Shown in pieces: positions 43,903 to 53,613 of a stretch of 64,000 nucleotides of DNA. Positions within the stretch are counted from its first letter, which is position 1. The number at the start of each line of letters is the position of its first letter. Under the pieces are notes generated by a model that saw nothing but the letters and a program-made list of their open reading frames with translations, did no database searches and was not told the origin of the DNA. The stretch is taken from assembly GCF_042649825.1 (NCBI RefSeq), contig NZ_JBHSAB010000029.1, forward strand, positions 62,001 to 126,000, in the 5' to 3' direction. Source of the stretch: Legionella_C dresdenensis. GTDB lineage: Bacteria > Pseudomonadota > Gammaproteobacteria > Legionellales > Legionellaceae. Made by a program: the position numbers and the translations under genes.

Positions 43903-43922
43903 GTTGGGCTTTACAGCCCAAC
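43903..43922. terminator. Palindrome between convergent parB and ctaE
   Basis: GTTGGGCT and AGCCCAAC pair perfectly around TTAC. The same GTTGGG-loop-CCCAAC type occurs behind several genes in this window (52573, 53517, 54896). Placed between convergent genes it may serve both strands. Confidence 0.5.
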
Positions 43923-43928
43923 CAATGG

Positions 43929-44798
43929 TTACAACCAGTAGACAAAGATAAACAGGAAGAGCCACACCACGTCCACAAAGTGCCAGTACCAGGCAACCGC
44001 TTCAAAAGCGAAGTGACGTTCGGGGGTAAAATGACCGCGTGCACAACGAATCAGAATCACAATTAACATGATTGTTCCGATAGTTACGTGCAAACCATGG
44101 AATCCGGTTAGCATAAAGAAGGTAGTACCATAGATACCTGCATCCAAAGTCAGGTTCATTTCGGTGTAGGCTTCATGATACTCATAAGCTTGCAGCGAAA
44201 GGAACAACATACCCAAAGCGATAGTACATGCCATACCAATCAGCAACTGGCCGCGTTTATTCAGCTTCAGCGCCCAGTGGGCCCAGGTAATTGTTACACC
44301 CGAAGTTAACAGGATAAGGGTATTGATAGCAGCCAACCCCCAAGCGCCCATTGCTTCAGTAGCGCCAACGAAAGTCATATTGTCCGGGTTAGTAAGCAAT
44401 GGCCAGGTTGCCCTGAAATCGGACCAGAGCGTATAGTGGGTAATGGAATGGTACTCACCGCCCAGCAGAGGTACAGACCATAACCGGGTAAAGAACAATG
44501 CCCCGAAGAATGCTCCGAAGAAACAAACTTCAGAAAAAATAAACCAGCACATCCCCCAACGGAACGAGCGATCAACCTGCAGGTCATATAATCCTTTACC
44601 ATTTTCATAAATAACCTGACCAAACCAGCCAAACATCATTCCGATGAGGATGCAGATACCAAAGGTAAACAGGTAAGGACCGTACCAGTCATGGTGTAAC
44701 CAGGAGGCAGCGCCGACCAGTGTAGTAGTTAAACCGCATGAACCAACAAGTGGCCAATGGCTTGGTTTAGGGACGTAATAAGTACCATGCGCGCCCAT
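43929..44798 (-). CDS. ctaE: Cytochrome c oxidase subunit III
   Basis: A 289-residue integral-membrane subunit III with seven predicted helices. SEVCFFGAFFGALFFTRLW and HFAFEAVAWYWHFVDVVWLF are characteristic. Last gene of the aa3-type oxidase cluster; it is convergent with parB. Confidence 0.95.
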   Translation of the reverse strand: MGAHGTYYVPKPSHWPLVGSCGLTTTLVGAASWLHHDWYGPYLFTFGICILIGMMFGWFGQVIYENGKGLYDLQVDRSFRWGMCWFIFSEVCFFGAFFGALFFTRLWSVPLLGGEYHSITHYTLWSDFRATWPLLTNPDNMTFVGATEAMGAWGLAAINTLILLTSGVTITWAHWALKLNKRGQLLIGMACTIALGMLFLSLQAYEYHEAYTEMNLTLDAGIYGTTFFMLTGFHGLHVTIGTIMLIVILIRCARGHFTPERHFAFEAVAWYWHFVDVVWLFLFIFVYWL

Positions 44799-44849
44799 AA
44801 TTCATTTTTCTCCTGTATACGTATTATATTTTTTATTACCTTTTTGCTG

Positions 44850-45380
44850 CTAATCTTTACCTGTCACATCAAACAATGAATAAGACAAAGTAATCGTTTT
44901 TATATCAGCCGGCAAATCCGGATCCAGATGAAACAATAACGGCATATCCATTGCTTCATGCCCATTCAGTGTCTGTCTGGTAAAACAAAAACACTCTGTT
45001 TTTTTCAAATATTTTGCGGCTAATCCTGGTGTTATGCTGGGAATAGCCTGTACCGACATCGTATAATTACTCTTGTTTTCGGCATAAAAAGCAAGTTTTG
45101 CAATTGCCCCGGGATGCACCCGGATTTTTTTCACCTTGGGATAAAATGCCCAAGGAATATTGCTATTAGTTGTCGCAACAAACTCGACCACCACTTCCCG
45201 ATCTTCTGCAATTACAGCCTTGCTGGCATCGTAGGCTACTGCCTGGTTATATGTCTTGCCGTTAATTCCTAACGTCTGACACAAGCGATTATAAATCGGC
45301 ACCAGAGCAAAACCAAAACCAAACATTCCTAAAACTATTATAATAAGCCCGACAACCAACCGTACATGATTCTTTACCAC
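44850..45380 (-). CDS. ctaG: Cytochrome oxidase assembly protein CtaG/Cox11
   Basis: A 176-residue Cox11-type copper chaperone for the CuB site. One N-terminal membrane anchor (LVVGLIIIVLGMFGFGFALV) and a periplasmic beta domain with the copper-binding CFCFTRQTL. Lies between ctaD and ctaE, as usual. Confidence 0.93.
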   Translation of the reverse strand: MVKNHVRLVVGLIIIVLGMFGFGFALVPIYNRLCQTLGINGKTYNQAVAYDASKAVIAEDREVVVEFVATTNSNIPWAFYPKVKKIRVHPGAIAKLAFYAENKSNYTMSVQAIPSITPGLAAKYLKKTECFCFTRQTLNGHEAMDMPLLFHLDPDLPADIKTITLSYSLFDVTGKD

Positions 45381-45440
45381 AGATACAACCTCTCACGAAC
45401 AACCCACTGCCGCCAGGAATCTGGCGGCAGTGATCACAAA

Positions 45441-47051
45441 TTAATGGATCTGGGGAGGCACAGTAAAGCTGTGATAGGGCGGTGGAGATGGTAATGTCCA
45501 CTCCAGGCCTTTTGCCCCTTCCCAAACCTGCGCATCCAGTTTTTTACCGCGATGACGATGAAGCACCGTACTCCAGACGTTATAGAGAAACAATAGTTGC
45601 GATAATCCGAATATAAACGCTCCAACAGTCGAGATCATATTAAAATTAGTAAACTGCAGCGCATAATCAGGTATCCGGCGCGGCATACCCGCCAATCCTA
45701 AAAAGTGCATAGGGAAGAATGCAATATTGACTGAAATAACGGACAACCAAAAATGCCATTTGCCCAGGCACTCATTATACATATGGCCAGTCCACTTGGG
45801 TAACCAGTAGTAGGTCGCCGCCATCAATGAGAAAATTACGCCAGGTACAAGCACGTAATGGAAATGGCCGACTACGAAATAAGTATCCTGATATTGGTAA
45901 TCTGCCGGAACCAGTGCAAGCATTAAGCCGGTAAATCCGCCAATGGTAAACAGAAATACGAAAGCCACCGCAAACAGCATTGGGGTTTCAAAAGTCATTG
46001 CACCTTTAAACATGGTACTAACCCAGTTGAAGACCTTAATACCGGTTGGAACGGAAATCAGCATGGTTGCGTACATAAAGAATAACTCTGCGCCAAGCGG
46101 AACACCGGTTGTAAACATATGGTGTACCCAGACAATGAATGACAGCAGGGCAATCGATACCGTCGCATAAACCATGAAGTGATAACCAAACAGGGGCTTG
46201 CGGCTGAAGGTCGGGATGATTTCAGAGACAACGCCAAACGCCGGCAATACTAGAACATATACTTCAGGGTGACCAAAAAACCAGAAAATATGCTGGAACA
46301 GAATCGGGTCGCCGCCGCCAGCCGCTTCAAAGAAGCTGGTTCCAAAATGACGATCAGCCAGCATCATGGTTACCGCACCAGCCAATACCGGCATAATGGC
46401 AATCAGCAGGAAAGCCGTAATTAACCATGTCCAGACGAACATAGGCATTTTCATTAGCGTCATGCCAGGCGCCCGCATATTCAAAATGGTCGCGATAATA
46501 TTAATAGAACCCATGATTGACGATAATCCCATCATATGGACGGAAAAAATCATAAAGTCAGTGCTGGGAGGCGCAAACCTGGTTGACAATGGCGCATACA
46601 TCGTCCAACCGAAATTAGGGCCGCCGCCTGCGTGGAACATGGTTGAGCCCAAAAGAGCAAAGGCAAAAGGCAGAATCCAGAAACTCCAGTTATTCAAACG
46701 TGGCAGAGCCATATCAGGCGCGCCGATCATCATAGGAATCTGCCAATTGGCCATCCCGGTAAATGCCGGCATTACCACGCCAAAGAGCATGATTAAACCA
46801 TGCAGGGTGGTCATCTGGTTAAAAAAGTTAGGATCGACAAAGCGCAAACCAGGATGAAACAATTCAGCACGGATAATCAGAGCCATTGCTCCTGCGGCAA
46901 AGAAGCTAATCATCGCCAACCACAGATACAGGGATCCGATATCTTTATGGTTTGTGGTAAAAAGCCAGCGCTTTATGAAGCCCATTACGCCCTTACCTTG
47001 CTCCGGGCCATGATCTTCGTGTTCGATATCGTGTGTTACTGCGTCACTCAT
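45441..47051 (-). CDS. ctaD: Cytochrome c oxidase subunit I
   Basis: A 536-residue haem-copper oxidase subunit I of the aa3 type with 12 membrane segments. HPEVYVLVLPAFGVVSEI contains the CuB His and cross-linked Tyr, and VGHFHYVLVPG holds the haem ligands near the C-terminal side. Its start overlaps the ctaC stop by four bases. Confidence 0.96.
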   Translation of the reverse strand: MSDAVTHDIEHEDHGPEQGKGVMGFIKRWLFTTNHKDIGSLYLWLAMISFFAAGAMALIIRAELFHPGLRFVDPNFFNQMTTLHGLIMLFGVVMPAFTGMANWQIPMMIGAPDMALPRLNNWSFWILPFAFALLGSTMFHAGGGPNFGWTMYAPLSTRFAPPSTDFMIFSVHMMGLSSIMGSINIIATILNMRAPGMTLMKMPMFVWTWLITAFLLIAIMPVLAGAVTMMLADRHFGTSFFEAAGGGDPILFQHIFWFFGHPEVYVLVLPAFGVVSEIIPTFSRKPLFGYHFMVYATVSIALLSFIVWVHHMFTTGVPLGAELFFMYATMLISVPTGIKVFNWVSTMFKGAMTFETPMLFAVAFVFLFTIGGFTGLMLALVPADYQYQDTYFVVGHFHYVLVPGVIFSLMAATYYWLPKWTGHMYNECLGKWHFWLSVISVNIAFFPMHFLGLAGMPRRIPDYALQFTNFNMISTVGAFIFGLSQLLFLYNVWSTVLHRHRGKKLDAQVWEGAKGLEWTLPSPPPYHSFTVPPQIH

Positions 47052-48253
47052 TGTAAACCTCCGGCTTGCGCTTTACTCACCATTTTAGGTTGTTGCAGAT
47101 CGCTTTGACGCACTTTCGCTACATCAGCAGCCTGAACAACATCATTCGTATTATTTTCCCAGGCGTTGCGTTCATAAGTAATAATTGCCGCCATTTCGGT
47201 GTCTGTCAGCACATCACGATAGGCTTGCATTGCTGAACCAACCACGCCATTTAAAACCAGTTCAATGTGCCGTGAAATCGGTCTTCCAACAGCTACCGAG
47301 CTGCCTTTCAACGCAGGATACATTGGTGGAATACCAGTACCGTCCAGCTGATGGCAGGCGGAACACATTTGTTCGTATTTTGTTTTACCAAGCTGCATTA
47401 ATTCATCACGGGTAAGATTAGCCTGTACGTCTGGAGTACTTTCAGCACTAATATTCTGGCTTTGGTCTTTTGTCTGCACGGCAACCCATTGCTGGAATTC
47501 ATCATCATTTACAGCCTGCACCACAATAGGCATAAAGGCATGGTTAATTCCACAAAGCTCTGTACATTGACCACGGTAAATGCCAGGTTTACTGATTGTG
47601 GCCCACGACTCATACATAAACCCTGGAATGGCATCCCGCTTCACGCCAAGCTCAGGCACCCACCAGGAGTGAACTACGTCGTTTGAAGTCACCAGAAAGC
47701 GTATTTTCTTGTTAACTGGAACAACCAGCGGTCTATCCACTTCAAGCAAATACCATTCGTTCTTTTCCTGCTTGTTAGCAATCTGGGAATATGGCGTAGC
47801 CAGGTTACTGAAATAACTGATTCCCTGATCAAGATACTGATATTGCCATTTCCACTGCGTACCAATCACTTTTATCGTTACTGCCGCATCATTGGTATCA
47901 GTCATGCGGATTAGCACTGTTGTTGCTGGAATCGCTAATCCCACCAGAATCAGGAATGGGATAACCGACCAGAAAATTTCCAGACGGGTATTGTCATGAA
48001 AGGTGGCAGGAGTTACGCCTTTTGACTTACGGTGATGAATCAGGGCATAGATCATGACACCGAAAACAATAACCCCGATAATGGCGCATATCAGCATCGC
48101 AATCATATGCAGATAATACATATCCTTGCTGATGGGAGTTACCCCTTTATACATGTTCAACTGCCAGTGATCACCACCAGCAACAGCCGCTGTCGCTGCC
48201 AGTAAGCCAGCCAAAGTAACAAGCAGTCTGCCTGCTTTAAACCTGTTTAGCAT
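47048..48253 (-). CDS. ctaC: Cytochrome c oxidase subunit II with fused cytochrome c domain
   Basis: A 401-residue subunit II. It has a signal peptide, two membrane helices, a CuA domain (residues about 110-260, CTELCGINHAFM with the ligand set) and a C-terminal cytochrome c domain with CSACH. The fused haem gives a caa3-type entry, so a separate soluble cytochrome c may not be needed. Confidence 0.95.
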   Translation of the reverse strand: MLNRFKAGRLLVTLAGLLAATAAVAGGDHWQLNMYKGVTPISKDMYYLHMIAMLICAIIGVIVFGVMIYALIHHRKSKGVTPATFHDNTRLEIFWSVIPFLILVGLAIPATTVLIRMTDTNDAAVTIKVIGTQWKWQYQYLDQGISYFSNLATPYSQIANKQEKNEWYLLEVDRPLVVPVNKKIRFLVTSNDVVHSWWVPELGVKRDAIPGFMYESWATISKPGIYRGQCTELCGINHAFMPIVVQAVNDDEFQQWVAVQTKDQSQNISAESTPDVQANLTRDELMQLGKTKYEQMCSACHQLDGTGIPPMYPALKGSSVAVGRPISRHIELVLNGVVGSAMQAYRDVLTDTEMAAIITYERNAWENNTNDVVQAADVAKVRQSDLQQPKMVSKAQAGGLQ

Positions 48254-48335
48254 CCCCGTTCCTCACCTCTATTTGCGGCTTGAATTGCAAGCCGCGCATT
48301 AATAATCTGGTTTCGTTATCTCAACCAATCGTTCA

Positions 48336-49892
48336 TTACCATAAGGAATAATTGCCTTCCGTTCCGGACTGATCAATTATGTATTTGATCGCTTCTATCA
48401 CTTCACCGGTTGTGCATTTCTCACATCCGCCATTTTTGGGATGCGCATCACTTTTAACAGTGTTGCTGACCAGCAAATCAAAATCCTGATTAATCAATGG
48501 TTTCCAGGCTTCCTTGTCGCCAATTTTAGGAGCGCCCTGTACCCCGTCATTGTGGCATTGGCTGCAATTTTCCTCATATATTTCTTTCCCGCTTGGCGGA
48601 TATTTATCCGTGCGGCCAGCAGCCAAATCACGCCATTGCGAACGTGACAGGGAGTTATTCAGAATATAATCAGTTGCAGCAATAACATCGTTATCAGAGC
48701 AAGTTACGCATGCCCCTTTAACCGGCATACTGTTATAGCCATTAATTGCATTACGGTACAATCCTGTCAGGCCGCTGCTCTTTAGCCGGCGATACCAGTT
48801 AGCGCCATCGCCGTTTTGCGGCGCACCCATTATCCCTTCCTGATGGCACTCAATACAGGCACTGACATACACTTGTCTGCCGCGCTCAAGTGTCGGTTTT
48901 GCATCCGACGGCGGAACACCAAGATATTCTTCACTGACGACTGTTTTCAGGTAAGTGGCTATCGCCTGGTGATCTTCGTCGGTCAGATATTTCAAACTGT
49001 TGTGATTAACTTCCTCCATCGGACCATTTACTGGACCCGCGTTGTTGATTAGCTGATCCTTCACGAATACATCAATAACTTCCTGCTTGGTTGCAGACAT
49101 CAGACCATATTTGGTGATATTTGGCGCCCACCAGCCGTCAATGAAACCGCCAGTCAGGTAGTATCGGGTTTTCGCTGCACCGAAAATATTAAGCGGTGTA
49201 TGACACATGCTGCAGTGTCCCAATGAGTCAACAATATACTTGCCACGGTTCCAGGCAGCTGACTTGTCTTTCTCATAAACAACATCACCTTTATCCGGGA
49301 AGAAAAACAGGAAATTCCAGCCCCAGAGGCTTAAGCGGGCGCCTGGTACGTTGAAAGGAAACGGTAATGGCTTGTTTTCCAGTCTAACCGGTGGAATGCT
49401 CATTAAATAAGCGTATAACGCACGCGCATCATCATCGCTTATTTTTGAGAAGTAAACGTATGGGAATACCGGAAAATAATTACCGCCATGTGGATTACGG
49501 CCTTCTTTCAGCGCATGAATAAAGTCGTCCTCAGTCCAGTTACCGATACCTGTTTCTTTGTCAGGTGTAATATTAGGGCTGTAAAACGTACCGAAGGGGG
49601 TATTGATTGCCAGACCGCCGGCATAAGCAGGAGTACCGCCTTTCATATTGGTGTGACATGAGATGCAGTCACCCATTTTGGAAAGGTATTCACCACGCTT
49701 GATAAGCTCTTCCTGTTCGCCGGTCGCTGGAGCAGTTGGCGGATAAGCAGGATAAAGCTCCTCGCTTTGCATTTCAGCAACTGGTGCTAATGCTTTATTA
49801 TCGGTTCCGGACAATAAAAGTCCGCCGGCTATTATTGCAATAACGGCTAAAAAACATACGGTTATTGCGCTGTATTTCAACGAAGAGCGCAC
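48336..49892 (-). CDS. Tetrahaem cytochrome c, membrane anchored
   Basis: A 518-residue protein with an N-terminal membrane segment (about 9-28) and four CxxCH haem sites at Cys76 (CISCH), Cys227 (CSMCH), Cys346 (CIECH) and Cys443 (CSQCH). The two C-terminal domains also carry haem-free CxxC pairs (CVTC at 395 and CEKC at 490) in the place where cytochrome c5-type domains have a disulphide. Domains 1-2 resemble the haem subunit of membrane alcohol/gluconate dehydrogenases. It lies just upstream of ctaC and probably feeds electrons to the oxidase; no dehydrogenase partner is seen. Confidence 0.88.
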   Translation of the reverse strand: MRSSLKYSAITVCFLAVIAIIAGGLLLSGTDNKALAPVAEMQSEELYPAYPPTAPATGEQEELIKRGEYLSKMGDCISCHTNMKGGTPAYAGGLAINTPFGTFYSPNITPDKETGIGNWTEDDFIHALKEGRNPHGGNYFPVFPYVYFSKISDDDARALYAYLMSIPPVRLENKPLPFPFNVPGARLSLWGWNFLFFFPDKGDVVYEKDKSAAWNRGKYIVDSLGHCSMCHTPLNIFGAAKTRYYLTGGFIDGWWAPNITKYGLMSATKQEVIDVFVKDQLINNAGPVNGPMEEVNHNSLKYLTDEDHQAIATYLKTVVSEEYLGVPPSDAKPTLERGRQVYVSACIECHQEGIMGAPQNGDGANWYRRLKSSGLTGLYRNAINGYNSMPVKGACVTCSDNDVIAATDYILNNSLSRSQWRDLAAGRTDKYPPSGKEIYEENCSQCHNDGVQGAPKIGDKEAWKPLINQDFDLLVSNTVKSDAHPKNGGCEKCTTGEVIEAIKYIIDQSGTEGNYSLW

Positions 49893-50109
49893 GCTCCCTC
49901 CTTAAACTAATTATTCTTGTGGAATCTGGCAGCCCAAAATAATCCCGCATTTTATACCCCTTAAGGCAAAACTTGCAATCTTGTTATGCGCTGGATCTGT
50001 TAATTTTTCCGGATCAATCCGACAGACGCCGTTCTATTTTAATTGCTCTGGCATTTATAGTAGAATAGATAACTGTCAGTTGCATCAGTTAATTATCCCG
50101 GGGAGTCAG

Positions 50110-50715
50110 ATGCTGGTTTATTTCAACGGCTTATTGCTCGGCCTGTCCCTGATTATGGCTTTGGGGCCGCAAAACGTTTTTTTGATCCGTCAGGGCGCCT
50201 TAAAAAATCATGCCGTCTTATCGGCTGTAATCTGTTTTTGCTGCGATATCATTTTAATTGTGGCAAGCGTTGCCGGGCTGCATCATATATTAACCCGCCA
50301 TCCTTCACTGCAAACCTGGATTACGGTCTTTGGCGTACTGTTTTTACTGTATTACGGCTACAACGCATTACAGAATGGTATAAAAACCAGAGAGGACAGC
50401 GATAAAAATACCAGACAGTCCGCAACCCGGCTGCAGATTATTTTTTTAGCGCTGGGTTTTAGCCTTCTGAACCCGCACGCGATTATAGACAGTCTGGTGA
50501 TTATTGGCGGCAGCAGCAGCCAGTTTCCTGATCACCGTTATGCTTTTATGTTGGGCGTTATCACGTCAAGCTTTGTATGGTTTACGTTATTAACTCTGAC
50601 AGCACGATATTTTGCAGATACATTGTCACGGCAGGCGGTCTGGCAACGGGTTGAATTATGCAGCGGCGCTTTGATGATTTTTCTCAGCTTGAAGCTGGCA
50701 GCCAATCTGCTTTAA
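50110..50715 (+). CDS. LysE/ArgO-family amino-acid exporter
   Basis: A 201-residue protein with six predicted helices and the LysE-family opening NGLLLGLSLIMALGPQNVFL. It should export basic amino acids or related solutes from the cell. ATG 50110 has GGGGAG five bases upstream; the longer frame from 49981 adds only non-homologous sequence. Divergent from the cytochrome gene; the gap 49893-50109 holds their promoters. Confidence 0.9.
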   Translation: MLVYFNGLLLGLSLIMALGPQNVFLIRQGALKNHAVLSAVICFCCDIILIVASVAGLHHILTRHPSLQTWITVFGVLFLLYYGYNALQNGIKTREDSDKNTRQSATRLQIIFLALGFSLLNPHAIIDSLVIIGGSSSQFPDHRYAFMLGVITSSFVWFTLLTLTARYFADTLSRQAVWQRVELCSGALMIFLSLKLAANLL

Positions 50716-50862
50716 ATATTTTTTCCTCATCCGGCATTACTTGTTTTATTAATTTAATGCTATAAATTACATATACTGATAAATTTGAATTTCATAAATT
50801 CTCAGCGACAGGTTATTTCATATTGATTTACTGATTGCTGGATAAACGGAAAACCGGAATTA

Positions 50863-52089
50863 ATGGAACAAACCATAAGCACACTTATTGCACGCCAGGA
50901 GATCTATGATCGTTCGCGCAATGTATGCGGCTACGAGCTGCTGTATCGTGATGGCGAACGCAATGAATCCCATATCGATCCTGATGATGAGTCTGAGGGC
51001 GAGCACGCTACGTCCTATGTAATATCGCATTTATTTGCCAACCTCGACATGGACATGGTTTTAGGTTCACAGCCTGCTTTCATTAATTTTACCCGCAACA
51101 GTCTTCTTGCCAGAATTCCCCTGTTACTGCCCCGGGAACGGGTAGTGATTGAATTTGGCGACATTCAAATTGATGATGAATTGATTGAAGCAGTAACTGT
51201 TTTTTCCAAACGCGGCTACAAGATAGCGCTTGATGACTTTATTTATCGGGACGAACTAAAACCTCTGATCGCAATTGCCAATATCATTAAAATTGATGTC
51301 CTTCATCAGAATGATCAGCAAATTAAAAAACAGTTGCTTTGTGTGCCGGGAGATTTCCAAGGTAAATTATTAGCTGAAAGGGTAGAGACTCGCGAACAGT
51401 TTGATATCTGCAAGGCATTAGGCTTTCATTTGTTCCAGGGTTTTTTTCTTAATCAGCCCAATCTGATTCAGGGTCACATTCTATCTGAGAATAAAATTTA
51501 TTTGCTGAGGCTGCTTGCTGAACTCCATAACCCGGAAGTAAAGATGCAACGGGTGGAAGAAATTATTTTACAAATCCCCAAGCTGAGCTATCGCATTTTA
51601 CGGCTTGCGAATTCGGCTTCGATGTATATGGGTAAAAAAATCGACTCGCTAATGGATGCAATTCAACAGCTTGGCCTTATCCAAATTCGCGATTGGATAT
51701 GTCTGCTTCTGGTTTCCAGCCTGGATGACATCTCGCCTGATTTGCTGGAAAGGACATTGATACGCGCCAAAATGTGTCAGCTTCTTGCTAAAAAAGCGCG
51801 CTCGGCAAATCCCCATCAGGCTTATACAGTAGGCATGCTTTCTACCCTTGACGCTATTTTGAATGAACCGATGCCATCCTTATTGGCAAAAATTCATTTA
51901 AGCGAGGGCTTGAACAAGGCGTTGCTTTATCATAAAGGCGTGCTCGGTACATTACTTGCCAATGCCCAGGATTATGAGCGTGGTTATTTCACCAAATTAC
52001 AATATACCGATTTTACTGATCAGGACTATAGCGAAGCCTACCTGCAAGGGATAGAATATGCCAATGAAGTCATGCAAATTCTGCGCTAA
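50863..52089 (+). CDS. Degenerate EAL plus HDOD signalling protein
   Basis: A 408-residue protein with an EAL-like domain (about 1-190) and an HDOD domain (about 200-370). The catalytic EAL triad is replaced (GYELLYRDG), and the other c-di-GMP phosphodiesterase residues are poorly kept, so it probably binds or senses and does not cut c-di-GMP. HDOD domains serve in signalling and stress control. YuxH-type architecture. Confidence 0.85.
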   Translation: MEQTISTLIARQEIYDRSRNVCGYELLYRDGERNESHIDPDDESEGEHATSYVISHLFANLDMDMVLGSQPAFINFTRNSLLARIPLLLPRERVVIEFGDIQIDDELIEAVTVFSKRGYKIALDDFIYRDELKPLIAIANIIKIDVLHQNDQQIKKQLLCVPGDFQGKLLAERVETREQFDICKALGFHLFQGFFLNQPNLIQGHILSENKIYLLRLLAELHNPEVKMQRVEEIILQIPKLSYRILRLANSASMYMGKKIDSLMDAIQQLGLIQIRDWICLLLVSSLDDISPDLLERTLIRAKMCQLLAKKARSANPHQAYTVGMLSTLDAILNEPMPSLLAKIHLSEGLNKALLYHKGVLGTLLANAQDYERGYFTKLQYTDFTDQDYSEAYLQGIEYANEVMQILR

Positions 52090-52261
52090 GTTGACTTTCA
52101 TTTTAACCTATTGTTTTTCAAATCAAAAAAAACCTTTTCCGCCTGATAAAAATAAGTTATAAATACCTTTTGGATCATTAACCTGGTCAAGGATTGACTG
52201 GTAATCGGCTCCAGAACGACGTATGCGCTATTATTGATAACCTATTTTCATGGAGTGAAAA

Positions 52262-52549
52262 GTGAACAGCAAAGTATTCTCACAGCGCTTTAACCGCGAG
52301 TTGTCGCTACTGGGTTTTCCAGAAGAAGTTACTGAAAAAGTAAAAGCCGTAGCTAAAGTTTTTGGAGTCACCAGACATTTGGCCAATGCAATGATCTTCG
52401 GTCATGCGCTACCACCTTCAGAACAGCTTAGAAAAATCGCAGAAATCCTCGAAGTATGCCCGCAATGGTTAAGCGGTACTACAGATAAGAAAAGAGGGTA
52501 TACCGCTGAGAAGGAAAAGGACAAAGAGAAAGAGACGGCAGAGAGTTAA
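52262..52549 (+). CDS. Small HTH protein
   Basis: A 95-residue protein with a lambda-repressor-like helix-turn-helix (VAKVFGVTRHLANAMIFG, then LRKIAEILEVCPQWLSG) and a highly charged Lys/Glu C-terminal tail. GTG start with GGAG upstream. It may regulate the neighbouring EAL-HDOD or Rmd1 genes; no target is known. Confidence 0.75.
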   Translation: MNSKVFSQRFNRELSLLGFPEEVTEKVKAVAKVFGVTRHLANAMIFGHALPPSEQLRKIAEILEVCPQWLSGTTDKKRGYTAEKEKDKEKETAES

Positions 52550-52572
52550 ACGCAAGCTAACTGAATAGGAGT

Positions 52573-52592
52573 GTTGGGCTTTACAGTCCAAC
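52573..52592 (+). terminator. GTTGGGCTTTACAGTCCAAC hairpin
   Basis: A 20-base palindrome follows the small HTH gene by about 24 bases and precedes the next promoter. Same family as 43903-43922. Weak U run, so terminator activity is tentative. Confidence 0.5.
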
Positions 52593-52634
52593 CTACATTA
52601 TTATAAAGCAGCCGGGTTAATCCTGGGCCTGAAT

Positions 52635-52663
52635 CTCGCATTTTTAAGGATTTGGGTTATAAT
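52635..52663 (+). promoter_or_regulatory. Promoter with CTCGCATTTTT motif, Rmd1 gene
   Basis: CTCGCATTTTT (52635), then GGATTTGGGT and TATAAT (52658-52663). It matches the 25474-25504 promoter apart from a two-base shift in spacing. Confidence 0.5.
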
Positions 52664-52693
52664 GAGTTCCTATTAATTTAAGGCTGTCTAATT

Positions 52694-53503
52694 ATGGAGT
52701 GCCTGAGTTTTTGTATTGCCAAAGCAGTTGATTTAAGCCGGCTTGATACCTATGTCAAATCGGAAATGGATAACTATTGTTCTGTCAAACTGCGGGATGT
52801 TCTGAAAATTGCATCAAATGATAATCGCAATTACACGATCTATGTGTTTAAAAACGGCACCGTAGTCTCCTGGGGTATTAAACGTCATCAAATCGGTGAT
52901 TATCTTGATTTAATCCGCCAATTTTCGCATAAACCGCTTGCATTTCTTGTTCATGATGAATTCAGTTACCAGATAGGCGAAAAAACCGCTATTGAACCGC
53001 ATGATTATTTTGATGTCGATTGCATGATTATCGAGGGTTACAGCGATGAATTAATGCTAAGTCTATCTTATGGTTTTTCACAATCGGTCAAATTGCAATA
53101 TTTTGAAATGATTCTGGAAGCGTTGATCGAGAAATATACACCGATGATTCACAGCATGTCGCATAAAGGAAAAATGCCGATTTCCCGCGATCGCATACGC
53201 CAAATCATTGGCGAAATATTAGGTTCTAAAAGTGAAATGAACCTGTTGAGTAATTTTATGTATCATCCCAAGTATTTCTGGCAGCACCCTACTCTGGAAG
53301 AGTATTACACTATGCTGGAACGCTATTTACATATCCAGCGCCGGGTAAACGCATTAAATCACCGCCTGGACACGCTCAATGAAATTTTTGATATGTTTAA
53401 TGGCTACCTTGAAAATCGCCATGCGCATACTCTGGAAATCATTATTATTATTCTGATTACTATAGAAATTATCTTTGCTATTCTGAAGTCGGATTTGATG
53501 TAG
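52694..53503 (+). CDS. Rmd1/DUF155-family membrane protein
   Basis: A 269-residue protein of the DUF155 (Rmd1) family, with KNGTVVSWGIKRHQIGDYL, an HDEFSYQIGEK segment, and MYHPKYFWQHP plus a C-terminal membrane anchor (about 247-264, IIIIILITIEIIFAIL). In eukaryotes Rmd1 is mitochondrial and needed for mitoribosome-associated functions; the bacterial role is unknown. Confidence 0.85.
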   Translation: MECLSFCIAKAVDLSRLDTYVKSEMDNYCSVKLRDVLKIASNDNRNYTIYVFKNGTVVSWGIKRHQIGDYLDLIRQFSHKPLAFLVHDEFSYQIGEKTAIEPHDYFDVDCMIIEGYSDELMLSLSYGFSQSVKLQYFEMILEALIEKYTPMIHSMSHKGKMPISRDRIRQIIGEILGSKSEMNLLSNFMYHPKYFWQHPTLEEYYTMLERYLHIQRRVNALNHRLDTLNEIFDMFNGYLENRHAHTLEIIIIILITIEIIFAILKSDLM

Positions 53504-53516
53504 GCCGCCGTTGGGT

Positions 53517-53537
53517 GTTGGGTTTTACAGCCCAAAC
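53517..53537 (+). terminator. GTTGGG...CCCAAAC hairpin
   Basis: TTGGG (53518-53522) pairs with CCCAA (53531-53535) around a TTTTACAG loop, 13 bases after the Rmd1 stop. Same palindrome family as 43903 and 52573. Confidence 0.45.
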
Positions 53538-53613
53538 TGCATGTATTTCTATAACAATTGCCATCTGTTCTGATTTTTGTGTATGATGTCGTTTTCCTTC
53601 AGCCGAGAAAAAC

